Source of the DNA: Candidatus Nomurabacteria bacterium RIFCSPLOWO2_01_FULL_41_12
GTDB taxonomy: Bacteria > Patescibacteriota > Minisyncoccia > Phycocordibacterales > UBA9973
Assembly (NCBI GenBank): GCA_001787035.1
Contig: MFUY01000031.1
Span: 7,906-13,808 of the forward strand
DNA length: 5,903 nt
Direction: 5' to 3'
In this document: piece after piece, positions 1-4,696 of the stretch
Layout: each line of letters begins with the position of its first letter
Numbering within the stretch: position 1 is the first letter of the stretch
Made by a program: the position numbers and the translations under genes
Notes under the pieces: model-generated
The model's input: the letters and a program-made list of their open reading frames with translations, nothing else
Told to the model about the DNA's origin: nothing
The model's database searches: none

Positions 1-366
1 GATTACAGCGTCAACCGAACGGGTCAGCAGTAAATCGCGTCCGGAAAAGCCGAAACCCGTGTAAATTATCAAATCCATATAATCAAGCGGAAGCTTATAG
101 ACCTCAACATGCTCGCGCTCGGACGCCGCCGGGGAAAAGCCGATGGATGTACCGCCAAGCTCTTTAACTCCCATTGCAGCCCAAAGCGGAAACCCGGTCG
201 TCGCCCCGGTGACAAGCACAGCTCCATTACGGGCGATTTCCCGCCCAAGTTCTTTTGCCTTATCAAGCGCATCTACGCCACAGTGCCCTGTCTCCGCCGC
301 GCCGGAAACACAAATTTTTATCTGACTATGCCCATGCTTGCTGAGGGAATTTAATGATGAATCCAT
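1..366 (-). CDS. SLOG/LOG-type Rossmann-fold nucleotide-binding protein (5' part; 3' end beyond the window)
   Basis: An open frame runs from ATG at 366 to the left edge: 122 codons and no stop, so the C-terminus is missing. The protein begins MDSSLNSLSKHG, then enters a beta strand with a glycine turn (IKICVSGAAETGHCG, residues 16-30), a helix (VDALDKAKELGREIA), and a second strand with a threonine/glycine-rich loop (VLVTGATTGFPLWAAMG, 50-66). YTGFGFSGRDLLLTRSVDAVI follows at 102-122. This strand-loop-helix order with GA-x-TG and G-x-SGRD segments fits the SLOG superfamily (LOG/lysine-decarboxylase-like and MoCo-carrier-like proteins), which bind nucleotides or nucleotide-derived ligands in the cytosol. 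The PGGxGT signature of true LOG phosphoribohydrolases would lie past the edge, so enzymatic activity cannot be judged. The start is supported by a TATAAT box at 374-379 and the lack of another in-frame ATG between it and the gene; no Shine-Dalgarno sequence is seen. Confidence 0.85.
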   Translation of the reverse strand, partial: MDSSLNSLSKHGHSQIKICVSGAAETGHCGVDALDKAKELGREIARNGAVLVTGATTGFPLWAAMGVKELGGTSIGFSPAASEREHVEVYKLPLDYMDLIIYTGFGFSGRDLLLTRSVDAVI

Positions 367-373
367 AATAACA

Positions 374-382
374 ATTATAGCA
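374..382 (-). promoter_or_regulatory. Extended -10 promoter of the SLOG/LOG-type gene, leaderless spacing
   Basis: Read on the minus strand the site is TGC-TATAAT: a perfect -10 hexamer at 374-379 with the TG extension at 380-382. No good -35 lies 16-18 bp upstream (about CTGCGA), which an extended -10 can tolerate. The hexamer ends 7 bp before the A of the ATG at 366, so transcription should start at or within about 1 nt of the start codon. The upstream inverted repeat (384-512) begins 1 bp beyond the TG extension. Confidence 0.6.
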
Positions 383-383
383 T

Positions 384-512
384 AAATTAAAACTCGTCGC
401 AGGCGCATATTTTAGAAAACATTGCGCAGGCGGGCGCGCCGAGCATAGCAATTTGCCAGCAGGCTAATATGCGTGTTTTATAAAATATATGCCAAGAAAA
501 GAGTTTTAATTT
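384..512. repeat. Nested inverted repeat between the beta-CASP and SLOG genes
   Basis: Outer arms are a perfect 12-bp inverted repeat, AAATTAAAACTC at 384-395 and GAGTTTTAATTT at 501-512. An imperfect inner pair lies inside: 405-421 (GCATATTTTAGAAAACA) and 474-492 (TGTTTTATAAAATATATGC), matching at 16 of 17 positions with a 2-base insertion. The centre (424-441) is a GC island containing the palindrome GGCGCGCC at 433-440. The hexamer GCAGGC occurs three times (399-404, 426-431, 459-464). No open frame worth calling and no U-tract directly after the stems were seen, so a simple intrinsic terminator is not favoured. It could be a small non-autonomous element, a cruciform or a 3'-end structure for the nuclease mRNA. 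No clear target-site duplication was found. Confidence 0.6.
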
Positions 513-520
513 CTTAATTA

Positions 521-1885
521 TTAACACGGTAACGTCACGCTTTCCCCCGCTTCCGGCGCGTAAGCTTCAATTCCTAAATTATCCCGAAGCTTTTGCACCA
601 GAAACAAAGCGGACTTTGGCTCGCCCATGACTACAAAAATTTTTTTAAGCGTATCTTGCGTATCTTCAACAAAAGAAAGCAGTCCGTCTGAATCTTTATG
701 CCCGGAGTATCCGCTAATGGTTACGATATGCGCCCGGACCACCACATCTTCTCCTGTAATCCGAACTGTTTTTACTCCTTCTTGAATAAGCCTGCCCGGA
801 GTACCAACGGATTGATATCCGGTCAAAAGCAATGTGTTATTCGGGTCCGGCAAGTAATGCCTTTCATGGTGCACGATTCGTCCGCCGGTAGACATTCCGC
901 TTCCGGCAATGACTATCTTCGGATTGGGTACATTGTTGATCATTTTAGACTCTTCTGATTTTAAGGTATTGTGAAGCCCTGGAAAATCAAACAAATATTT
1001 ATCGTGCGACATTGCCTTTTGGGCATTTTCGTTCAAATAACTTTTAAATTGCTTGAAAACTTCAGTCAGGCGGATAGCCAATGGGGAGTCAAAGAAAATG
1101 GGCATGACCGGAATGCGATTGTTTTCCACCAGGGTATTGAGCTCAAAGAGGAGCTCCTGTGAGCGTTCAAGAGAAAAAGTCGGGATAACGAGCGTGCCGC
1201 GCCTTTTATAATTATCCTCAATCGTTTCCTCCAGAAATTTTCGACGGTCGTCCCGCGACTCATGATTCCTGTCGCCGTAAACGGACTCCATTATTAAGTA
1301 ATCTATATCAGTGACCTTTTCAGTGTCTGGAAGAAGCGGAGAAGGGCTGTTCCCTAAGTCTCCGGTAAAAAGAATCTTTTTACCGTTATAAATAAACAAA
1401 GTCATAGCTGAACCGAGGATATGCCCGGCATTCAAGAAAGATACTTCTAAATTTTCGGCAATTTTTATTTTCTCATGGTAGTCAAAACCAACCCACTGCG
1501 AAAGAGCCGATTTTATATTCTCTGGCGTGTAAATTTTATCCAAACCTAAATCTTTATTTTTCCCCAAGATATCGGCAGTATCTTCAAGCATCGGCAGAGC
1601 AAGTGCCTTGGTAGGCTTGGTGGAATAAATTTTTCCGCGGAATCCTTCATGAATAAGTTTGGGAATGCGGCCCAAATGGTCTATGTGCGCGTGGGAAATG
1701 AAAAGAATATCAATTTCTTTTGAATCGTAAGGAAAAGGGTCCCAATTTATATCATCCGCCAATTTCATCCCTTGAATAAGTCCGCAATCAATCAAAAATT
1801 TCTTATCTTCTATTTCTAATAGAAAGTTAGACCCTGTGACCGAGCCAGTTCCCCCGCAAAATGTTATTTTAGCCGTCTTTTCCAT
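521..1885 (-). CDS. Beta-CASP metallo-beta-lactamase RNase (CPSF73/YSH1-like, COG1236 type)
   Basis: A 454-residue protein with the full metallo-beta-lactamase and beta-CASP layout. The zinc site is HAHIDH (H65, H67, D69, H70), AGHILGSA (H155) and FTGDLG (D176). The beta-CASP part starts around ESVYGDR (200-206) and continues through TLVIPTFSLERSQELLFEL (231-249), FFDSPLA (264-270), IAGSGMSTGGR (326-336) and TGYQSVGTPGR (355-365), ending in SGYSGHKDSD (391-400) with the motif C histidine H396. Known relatives such as Thermus TTHA0252 are cytosolic zinc-dependent RNases; an RNA-processing or decay role is inferred from that. Length is normal, no KH domains are attached as in archaeal CPSF, and all catalytic residues seen are intact. 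The start at 1885 lies 27 bp after the membrane gene, suggesting co-transcription. An ATG at 1890 is out of frame. No Shine-Dalgarno sequence is visible, only AATGGG directly before the ATG. Confidence 0.95.
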   Translation of the reverse strand: MEKTAKITFCGGTGSVTGSNFLLEIEDKKFLIDCGLIQGMKLADDINWDPFPYDSKEIDILFISHAHIDHLGRIPKLIHEGFRGKIYSTKPTKALALPMLEDTADILGKNKDLGLDKIYTPENIKSALSQWVGFDYHEKIKIAENLEVSFLNAGHILGSAMTLFIYNGKKILFTGDLGNSPSPLLPDTEKVTDIDYLIMESVYGDRNHESRDDRRKFLEETIEDNYKRRGTLVIPTFSLERSQELLFELNTLVENNRIPVMPIFFDSPLAIRLTEVFKQFKSYLNENAQKAMSHDKYLFDFPGLHNTLKSEESKMINNVPNPKIVIAGSGMSTGGRIVHHERHYLPDPNNTLLLTGYQSVGTPGRLIQEGVKTVRITGEDVVVRAHIVTISGYSGHKDSDGLLSFVEDTQDTLKKIFVVMGEPKSALFLVQKLRDNLGIEAYAPEAGESVTLPC

Positions 1886-1912
1886 CCCATTAAAAAATTA
1901 AACTAATAAAAC

Positions 1913-2311
1913 TTACTCTTTGCTACCAGTCCGCTGATTTTCTAACGGGACAAGTAAATAAAGAATAGCACATAATCCGCCAGATAAATCAAAAAAGATA
2001 TCTGAAGTGGTATCCAAAATATCAAAAGGAATCTGACTAATATACTGGTATATATAAAATTCATAAAGTTCCCATGAAATTCCAATCAACAATACAAATA
2101 AAAAAATAGGAAAAAGGCGGGTGAAAATTTGTTTTCTGACATAAAAAACATAAATAAAGAAAAGGCTAACCCAGAAACCGCTCAGAAAATGCATAATTAT
2201 GTCAAAATACCAAATAGAGTAATACCAGTAGAATTGCAAAGCCAGAGAATTCATTATAAAAATAAAAAACATCAGCAATACCAGATGTTCTAAAAGCTTT
2301 TTTCTATTCAT
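1913..2311 (-). CDS. Small integral membrane protein, YjdF/DUF2238-like
   Basis: A 132-residue, strongly hydrophobic protein with about four predicted membrane segments (roughly 7-25, 37-57, 64-82 and 108-122) and short polar ends. Conserved-looking polar residues sit in or beside the membrane: D37 and H41-x3-G45 in segment 2, GISWELYEF (W80, E81, E84) at the end of segment 3, and DTTSDIFFDLSGG (D100, D104, D108, G111, G112) before segment 4. This H-x3-G / WE-x2-E / DT-x2-D-x3-D-x2-G pattern resembles the YjdF/DUF2238 and VanZ-like families, whose function is not established; the match is from memory and partial. It is the first gene of a likely two-gene unit with the beta-CASP RNase. It follows the terminator of the structured RNA by about 25 bp, so it is either driven by its own weak promoter or by readthrough. 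No Shine-Dalgarno sequence is seen. Confidence 0.85.
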   Translation of the reverse strand: MNRKKLLEHLVLLMFFIFIMNSLALQFYWYYSIWYFDIIMHFLSGFWVSLFFIYVFYVRKQIFTRLFPIFLFVLLIGISWELYEFYIYQYISQIPFDILDTTSDIFFDLSGGLCAILYLLVPLENQRTGSKE

Positions 2312-2322
2312 GATGGCATTTT

Positions 2323-2351
2323 ATCATATTTGCAAGAAAAAATCCGCCCAA
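2323..2351 (-). promoter_or_regulatory. Candidate weak promoter of the membrane-protein gene
   Basis: On the minus strand TATGAT (2323-2328) lies 17 bp downstream of TTGGGC (2346-2351). The -10 matches 5 of 6 consensus bases, the -35 only its TTG. The start codon at 2311 is 11 bp after the hexamer, giving a leader of only a few bases. The -35 overlaps the terminator stem of the upstream RNA. Readthrough from the upstream promoter is the alternative. Confidence 0.3.
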
Positions 2352-2364
2352 AAACACAAGCGGA
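2337..2364 (-). terminator. Intrinsic terminator of the structured RNA
   Basis: Minus-strand UCCGC (2360-2364) pairs with GCGGA (2343-2347), extendable by two U-G pairs, followed directly by six U residues (2337-2342). It lies just after a small perfect hairpin, AGUCCU-AAGA-AGGACU (2364-2379), sharing one base with it. It separates the RNA from the membrane-protein gene, whose ATG is 25 bp further on. Confidence 0.65.
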
Positions 2365-2498
2365 GTCCTTCTTAGGACTATTTCTGATGTATTACCATAG
2401 CTCATAGCTAGGTGGGTATCAGATGCGAGAAGCCAAGGCTAAACACAATCGAGATTCCCATAAATTAGTGTTCTAGGTAATAATCGGAAATAACCCTA
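2337..2498 (-). ncRNA. Structured RNA of about 160 nt, family not recognised
   Basis: A strong promoter upstream and an intrinsic terminator downstream define a minus-strand transcript with no credible ORF. Its 5' end, UAGGGUUAUUUC (2498-2487), pairs base for base with GAAAUAGUCCUA (2384-2373), including two G-U pairs. The helix continues as GAU/AUC (2483-2485 with 2386-2388), UAUUACC/GGUAAUA (2476-2482 with 2390-2396) and UAG/CUA (2473-2475 with 2398-2400), giving 25 pairs interrupted only by a 1x1 loop and two single bulges. The two G-U pairs would be A-C mismatches on the plus strand, supporting this orientation. Inside lie a hairpin closed by AACAC/GUGUU (2468-2472 with 2442-2446) and a competing UAGCU-AUG-AGCUA hairpin (2398-2410). 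The long closing stem and size recall 6S RNA, but the interior differs. It may act in trans or be the leader of the membrane gene. I do not recognise the family. Confidence 0.6.
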
Positions 2499-2528
2499 CT
2501 TAAAGTATAGCAAAATTAAAAAGTAGGG
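2494..2528. promoter_or_regulatory. Perfect dyad CCCTACTT/AAGTAGGG embracing the RNA promoter
   Basis: CCCTACTT (2494-2501) and AAGTAGGG (2521-2528) form a perfect 8-bp inverted repeat with a 19-bp spacer. One arm covers the predicted transcription start, the other overlaps the -35 box, and the -10 hexamer lies in between. This placement suits a repressor operator, but a cruciform or chance is possible. Confidence 0.4.
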
Positions 2529-2531
2529 CAA
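2504..2531 (-). promoter_or_regulatory. Strong extended -10 promoter of the structured RNA
   Basis: On the minus strand TTGCCC (2526-2531) is followed after 16 bp by TGC-TATACT, with the -10 hexamer at 2504-2509 and the TG extension at 2510-2512. Initiation about 7 bp downstream (around 2496-2498) coincides with the first paired base of the RNA closing stem, which supports both calls. Confidence 0.7.
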
Positions 2532-2570
2532 CTAGACAGAGGTAATTTTTTGTTTTCAATTAAATTGCAG

Positions 2571-3110
2571 TTAAAAATGCATATCATGCCAATTAAGTCC
2601 GTATTTTTCTTTAATAAGTTTCGTTTCTCCTTGTGATAAAGTCTGATGATTTTGTAATTCTAGTAACTCAATCGCCTCCATGACATGCTCCTCGCTATTT
2701 CCCTCAATTTCCAAATATGCCGGCATGCCAGGATATTGATCAAGGTCAAAATTCCAGTCTTTCAATACAAAAGAAATCCGGTCTTTCTCTTGATGGGCGT
2801 AATGCACCAATCCAACTGCCCCGAGTAAAGACTTGGCACGCTCAAAATCAGAAACATTTATGTTTATTTCCTGCGACTGCCTGGTATTACCTACGAATTT
2901 TTCCAGCGACTTCCAGCTTATCTCACTCTTTCCGTTACTGGTCTTTCTAACACGCAAATACCACGGATGCTTTCCATCAAGAGCTTCTTTTGTGCAATAC
3001 CAATCCACATAGAGCCGGGTATTTTGAGTTTCTCTAGCGCCCAGAGACTTTAATTTTTGTTTTATGCCCTCTGTATCCACTTCTAGAACCTTTGTTTCGA
3101 TTTCATGCAT
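2571..3110 (-). CDS. CYTH-domain protein (class IV adenylate cyclase / triphosphatase-like)
   Basis: A 179-residue, single-domain cytosolic protein. It opens with the CYTH signature HEIETK (E3, E5, K7: the ExExK motif that holds metal and triphosphate), followed by strands of alternating charged residues that line the tunnel: WYLRVRK (R53, R55, K56), EISWK (K67), RQSQEININV (R77, E81), EKDRISF (K109, R111), FDLDQYPGMPAYLEIEG (D122, D124, E134, E136). CYTH enzymes act on triphosphorylated substrates; members are class IV adenylate cyclases, thiamine triphosphatases or inorganic triphosphatases, and sequence alone does not choose among them. All the hallmark residues are present and the length is typical. 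It lies 36 bp after the kinase gene with a perfect hairpin between them. The ATG at 3110 places ExExK at the very N-terminus, as is usual. An ATG at 3106 is out of frame, and no Shine-Dalgarno sequence is seen. Confidence 0.92.
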   Translation of the reverse strand: MHEIETKVLEVDTEGIKQKLKSLGARETQNTRLYVDWYCTKEALDGKHPWYLRVRKTSNGKSEISWKSLEKFVGNTRQSQEININVSDFERAKSLLGAVGLVHYAHQEKDRISFVLKDWNFDLDQYPGMPAYLEIEGNSEEHVMEAIELLELQNHQTLSQGETKLIKEKYGLNWHDMHF

Positions 3111-3120
3111 AAAATTATAA

Positions 3121-3145
3121 AATACAAAGGGTAATCCTTTGTATT
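3121..3145 (-). terminator. Perfect 10-bp hairpin between the kinase and CYTH genes
   Basis: AATACAAAGG (3121-3130) and CCTTTGTATT (3136-3145) form a perfect inverted repeat with a 5-base loop. It begins 1 bp after the kinase stop codon and ends 10 bp before the CYTH start. On the minus strand it is followed by UUAUAAUUUU, an interrupted U-rich tail. It may be a weak intrinsic terminator or attenuator, a 3'-end stabiliser for the kinase mRNA, or a translational control element for CYTH. Confidence 0.5.
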
Positions 3146-3146
3146 A

Positions 3147-4229
3147 TTAAAGGTTCAACGCTTTGACTAATTGTTTTATAAGGCCAATCACTACCGGAGG
3201 CGCAAGCAAGCTGTAAGAGGCCTCTCCTTCATCGTCTTTGACAACCCATGGTTCTTCATTGATAGACACTTTCCCTGTTTTTTCATCACGTTTAAAAACA
3301 TATTTAGGGGTTATTTCGTAATCGTCTATGATACCGTCTTTGACGCTATCTATCGGCACGGCATTGCGGAGAAGTATTTTGGGAACACCGTGGATAGACA
3401 TCACTTTTTTAATCAGTTTATCATCAAGCTCCAGGCGCTCGCGGATGCTCTCAATGCCGGCGTTATCCCCTTCCTTGCCCACCATTCTTGCTCCGTTACA
3501 TTGCGGATTATCGCATTTTAGGAAAAATTGCTTTGTCTCTTCGTCATAACCGGCCTCTTTGGTGGGAAAAGTAGTCAAGTTCCTGGGTGTCTGGCAAATT
3601 GGACAAACTACTCTGTTCCTCATCCGCTCATCCAGCACGGACTCGGGTATATTTATGGCAACGAATATGTCCGGGTCGGAACGGTAATCTATTAAGTTTT
3701 TAAAATACATGGAATACTGAATTTGGTCCAGGTCCCGGGGAAAGCCGTCCAAGAAAATGACTTTTTTGCCAAAATGGTCAATTTCTCTTTTTACCAAGGC
3801 CAGAATAAATTCGGTGGGCAGAAGCATTTTTTGATTCTTGCCCACTAGTGCGTCAATGGCTTCGTCAATGGATATATAGCCCCGATAATTTTCTTCAAGA
3901 TATTCAATAACTTTTTGCCGCTCCTTCGGGTCTTCCATAATTTTATGCGTTTCCCGGACCAAGTCCCCCACTGAAACATGGGCGATTTTATCCGCCCCGA
4001 AAATTTCCGCCATCAGTTTTGTATAGGTTCCTTTGCCGGAATTTTTCTTGCCTAGAAGGTAGGCAACAAACGTGTTTGCTTCCAAATATTTTTTAAGTTT
4101 GGAAATTTCAGGGCCGATTTTAGCCTGAAAATATTCCGCGCGGTCTTTTACGTCATTAAGGTCAAATTTTTTAGTAAGATTCGGCACCGTAGTCTTACCG
4201 ACTGGGAAATGATTTAATGGTCCTTTCAT
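3147..4229 (-). CDS. Adenylate kinase-like nucleoside monophosphate kinase with long N- and C-terminal extensions
   Basis: A 360-residue protein with an adenylate kinase core. The P-loop is GKKNSGKGT (60-68), the NMP-binding helix SVGDLVR (86-92, R92), and the DGFPR motif is at 161-165. DERMRNR (200-206) carries R202 and R206. The LID has a four-cysteine zinc-type arrangement, CPIC (C209, C212) and CDNPQC (C239, C244), with 26 residues between pairs. SIRERLELDD (261-270) supplies R265. By alignment from memory, the LID arginine of the usual R-x-D-D is a lysine here (K252, KEGD). Adk enzymes convert AMP plus ATP to 2 ADP in the cytosol; the true nucleotide preference is not readable. About 55 residues precede the P-loop and about 80 follow the core (Lys/Asp/Glu-rich, then a hydrophobic end), against a usual total near 215. 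It is 6 bp downstream of the coiled-coil gene, so the two are probably co-transcribed. The call of adk would be too specific. Confidence 0.9.
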   Translation of the reverse strand: MKGPLNHFPVGKTTVPNLTKKFDLNDVKDRAEYFQAKIGPEISKLKKYLEANTFVAYLLGKKNSGKGTYTKLMAEIFGADKIAHVSVGDLVRETHKIMEDPKERQKVIEYLEENYRGYISIDEAIDALVGKNQKMLLPTEFILALVKREIDHFGKKVIFLDGFPRDLDQIQYSMYFKNLIDYRSDPDIFVAINIPESVLDERMRNRVVCPICQTPRNLTTFPTKEAGYDEETKQFFLKCDNPQCNGARMVGKEGDNAGIESIRERLELDDKLIKKVMSIHGVPKILLRNAVPIDSVKDGIIDDYEITPKYVFKRDEKTGKVSINEEPWVVKDDEGEASYSLLAPPVVIGLIKQLVKALNL

Positions 4230-4235
4230 TGATAA

Positions 4236-4580
4236 TCAAGGCGTCCTAATAATTTTTATCCTTAATGCATTTTGTATTCTTTTAAATTCGTCCTGAAAAG
4301 CATGCAGAACCATTTCTTTAGCCAATGCGATATCCTCGCTTCTTTCTGTTCTTTCTTTTAACTTTACTAAATTATCTCTATATTTCAATAAGGCTGCTTC
4401 TAGCTCTGTGCGCGCTTGTTCTCTCGCTTCCATACATTTTCTTGAAAGTTCTTCCTGCGCTTGAGTTTGCAAACCTGCCCCAAAAACATGCAACTCATGA
4501 AGAGCCGTTTCGGGTTTATTGTTTTGAGTTCCCTCTGTCCGAGGCCTAGCTTGACCGGGAAATTCATTTCTGTGATTCAT
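4236..4580 (-). CDS. Small hypothetical coiled-coil protein
   Basis: A 114-residue frame ending in TGA. I do not recognise it. Residues 1-30 are polar and probably disordered (MNHRNEFPGQARPRTEGTQ...). From about 31 to 107 it is rich in Ala, Glu, Lys, Arg and Leu (EELSRKCMEAREQARTELEA, then KLKERTERSEDIALAKEM), consistent with one or two long amphipathic helices forming a coiled coil. There is no signal peptide, membrane segment or obvious catalytic motif. The gene has a strong promoter that would start transcription at its ATG, and its stop lies 6 bp before the kinase gene, so it is the first gene of that unit and may act with or regulate the kinase (inference only). The antisense frames here encode hydrophobic peptides expected as shadows of this charged sequence. 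Confidence 0.65.
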   Translation of the reverse strand: MNHRNEFPGQARPRTEGTQNNKPETALHELHVFGAGLQTQAQEELSRKCMEAREQARTELEAALLKYRDNLVKLKERTERSEDIALAKEMVLHAFQDEFKRIQNALRIKIIRTP

Positions 4581-4586
4581 AATAGT

Positions 4587-4616
4587 ATTCTAGCACCCGA
4601 TAGTAGATTTTGGCAA
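4587..4616 (-). promoter_or_regulatory. Extended -10 promoter of the coiled-coil/kinase unit, leaderless spacing
   Basis: On the minus strand TTGCCA (4611-4616; 5 of 6 consensus) is followed after 18 bp by TGC-TAGAAT (-10 at 4587-4592, 5 of 6, TG extension at 4593-4595). Only 6 bp separate the -10 from the ATG at 4580, so the start site should coincide with the start codon. The -35 lies in the left arm of the MITE-like element, and the TGCTA of the extended -10 is the target-site duplication read in reverse. Confidence 0.65.
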
Positions 4617-4670
4617 GGTAAATTTTATAAAATTTACGCACTTTGTGCATTGCCAAAATTCACTACGGGG
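4596..4670. mobile_element. 75-bp MITE-like element with terminal inverted repeats, flanked by TAGCA duplications
   Basis: The ends form an inverted repeat: CCCG (4596-4599) with CGGG (4666-4669), one bulged A, then 4601-4616 (TAGTAGATTTTGGCAA) against 4650-4665 (TTGCCAAAATTCACTA), matching at 14 of 16 positions. Between the arms are two further hairpins: a perfect 20-bp palindrome at 4618-4637 and GCAC-TTT-GTGC at 4638-4648. Single unpaired bases (4617, 4649) join them, so nearly every base fits a compact three-way junction. TAGCA lies immediately outside both ends (4591-4595 and 4671-4675), as a 5-bp target-site duplication would. There is no coding capacity. Alternatives are a REP-like palindromic unit or a structured 3' end for the surface-protein mRNA; no U-tract follows it on either strand. 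Confidence 0.6.
4618..4637. repeat. Perfect 20-bp AT-rich palindrome inside the MITE-like element
   Basis: The half-site GTAAATTTTA (4618-4627) is followed directly by its exact reverse complement TAAAATTTAC (4628-4637). As RNA or single-stranded DNA it would fold into one arm of the three-way junction; as duplex DNA it could be a protein-binding site. Confidence 0.75.
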
Positions 4671-4696
4671 TAGCAGAAAAAAATGTTTTTGCAAAA

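Noticed and set aside
1888..1890. ATG at 1890 as the start of the beta-CASP gene
   Set aside because: It is out of frame with the MBL domain; the ATG at 1885 leads directly into the conserved KITFCGGTGSVTGS strand.
2337..2498. Assignment of the structured RNA to 6S, tmRNA, SRP or RNase P RNA
   Set aside because: Only the size and long closing stem fit 6S; the interior hairpins differ. There is no tRNA-like end, no SRP tetraloop domain, and it is too short for RNase P.
3114..3119. TATAAT on the minus strand just before the CYTH gene as a -10 box
   Set aside because: It ends only 3 bp before the ATG, so transcription would begin inside the gene, and there is no -35 (ACAAAG) at the right distance.
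3764..3776. Partial match to the element arm (TTTTTTGCCAAAA) within the kinase gene
   Set aside because: It is a short coding-sequence match with no paired arm nearby; probably chance.
476..4633. Shared 11-mer TTTTATAAAAT in both inverted-repeat elements (476-486 and 4623-4633)
   Set aside because: It is a short AT-only near-palindrome in AT-rich spacers and the element ends are unrelated, so common ancestry is not supported.
4325..4673. Plus-strand frames opposite the coiled-coil gene (4325-4549 and 4461-4673)
   Set aside because: Their hydrophobic or irregular products are what antisense of a charged helical gene gives, and they have no promoter or recognisable domain.
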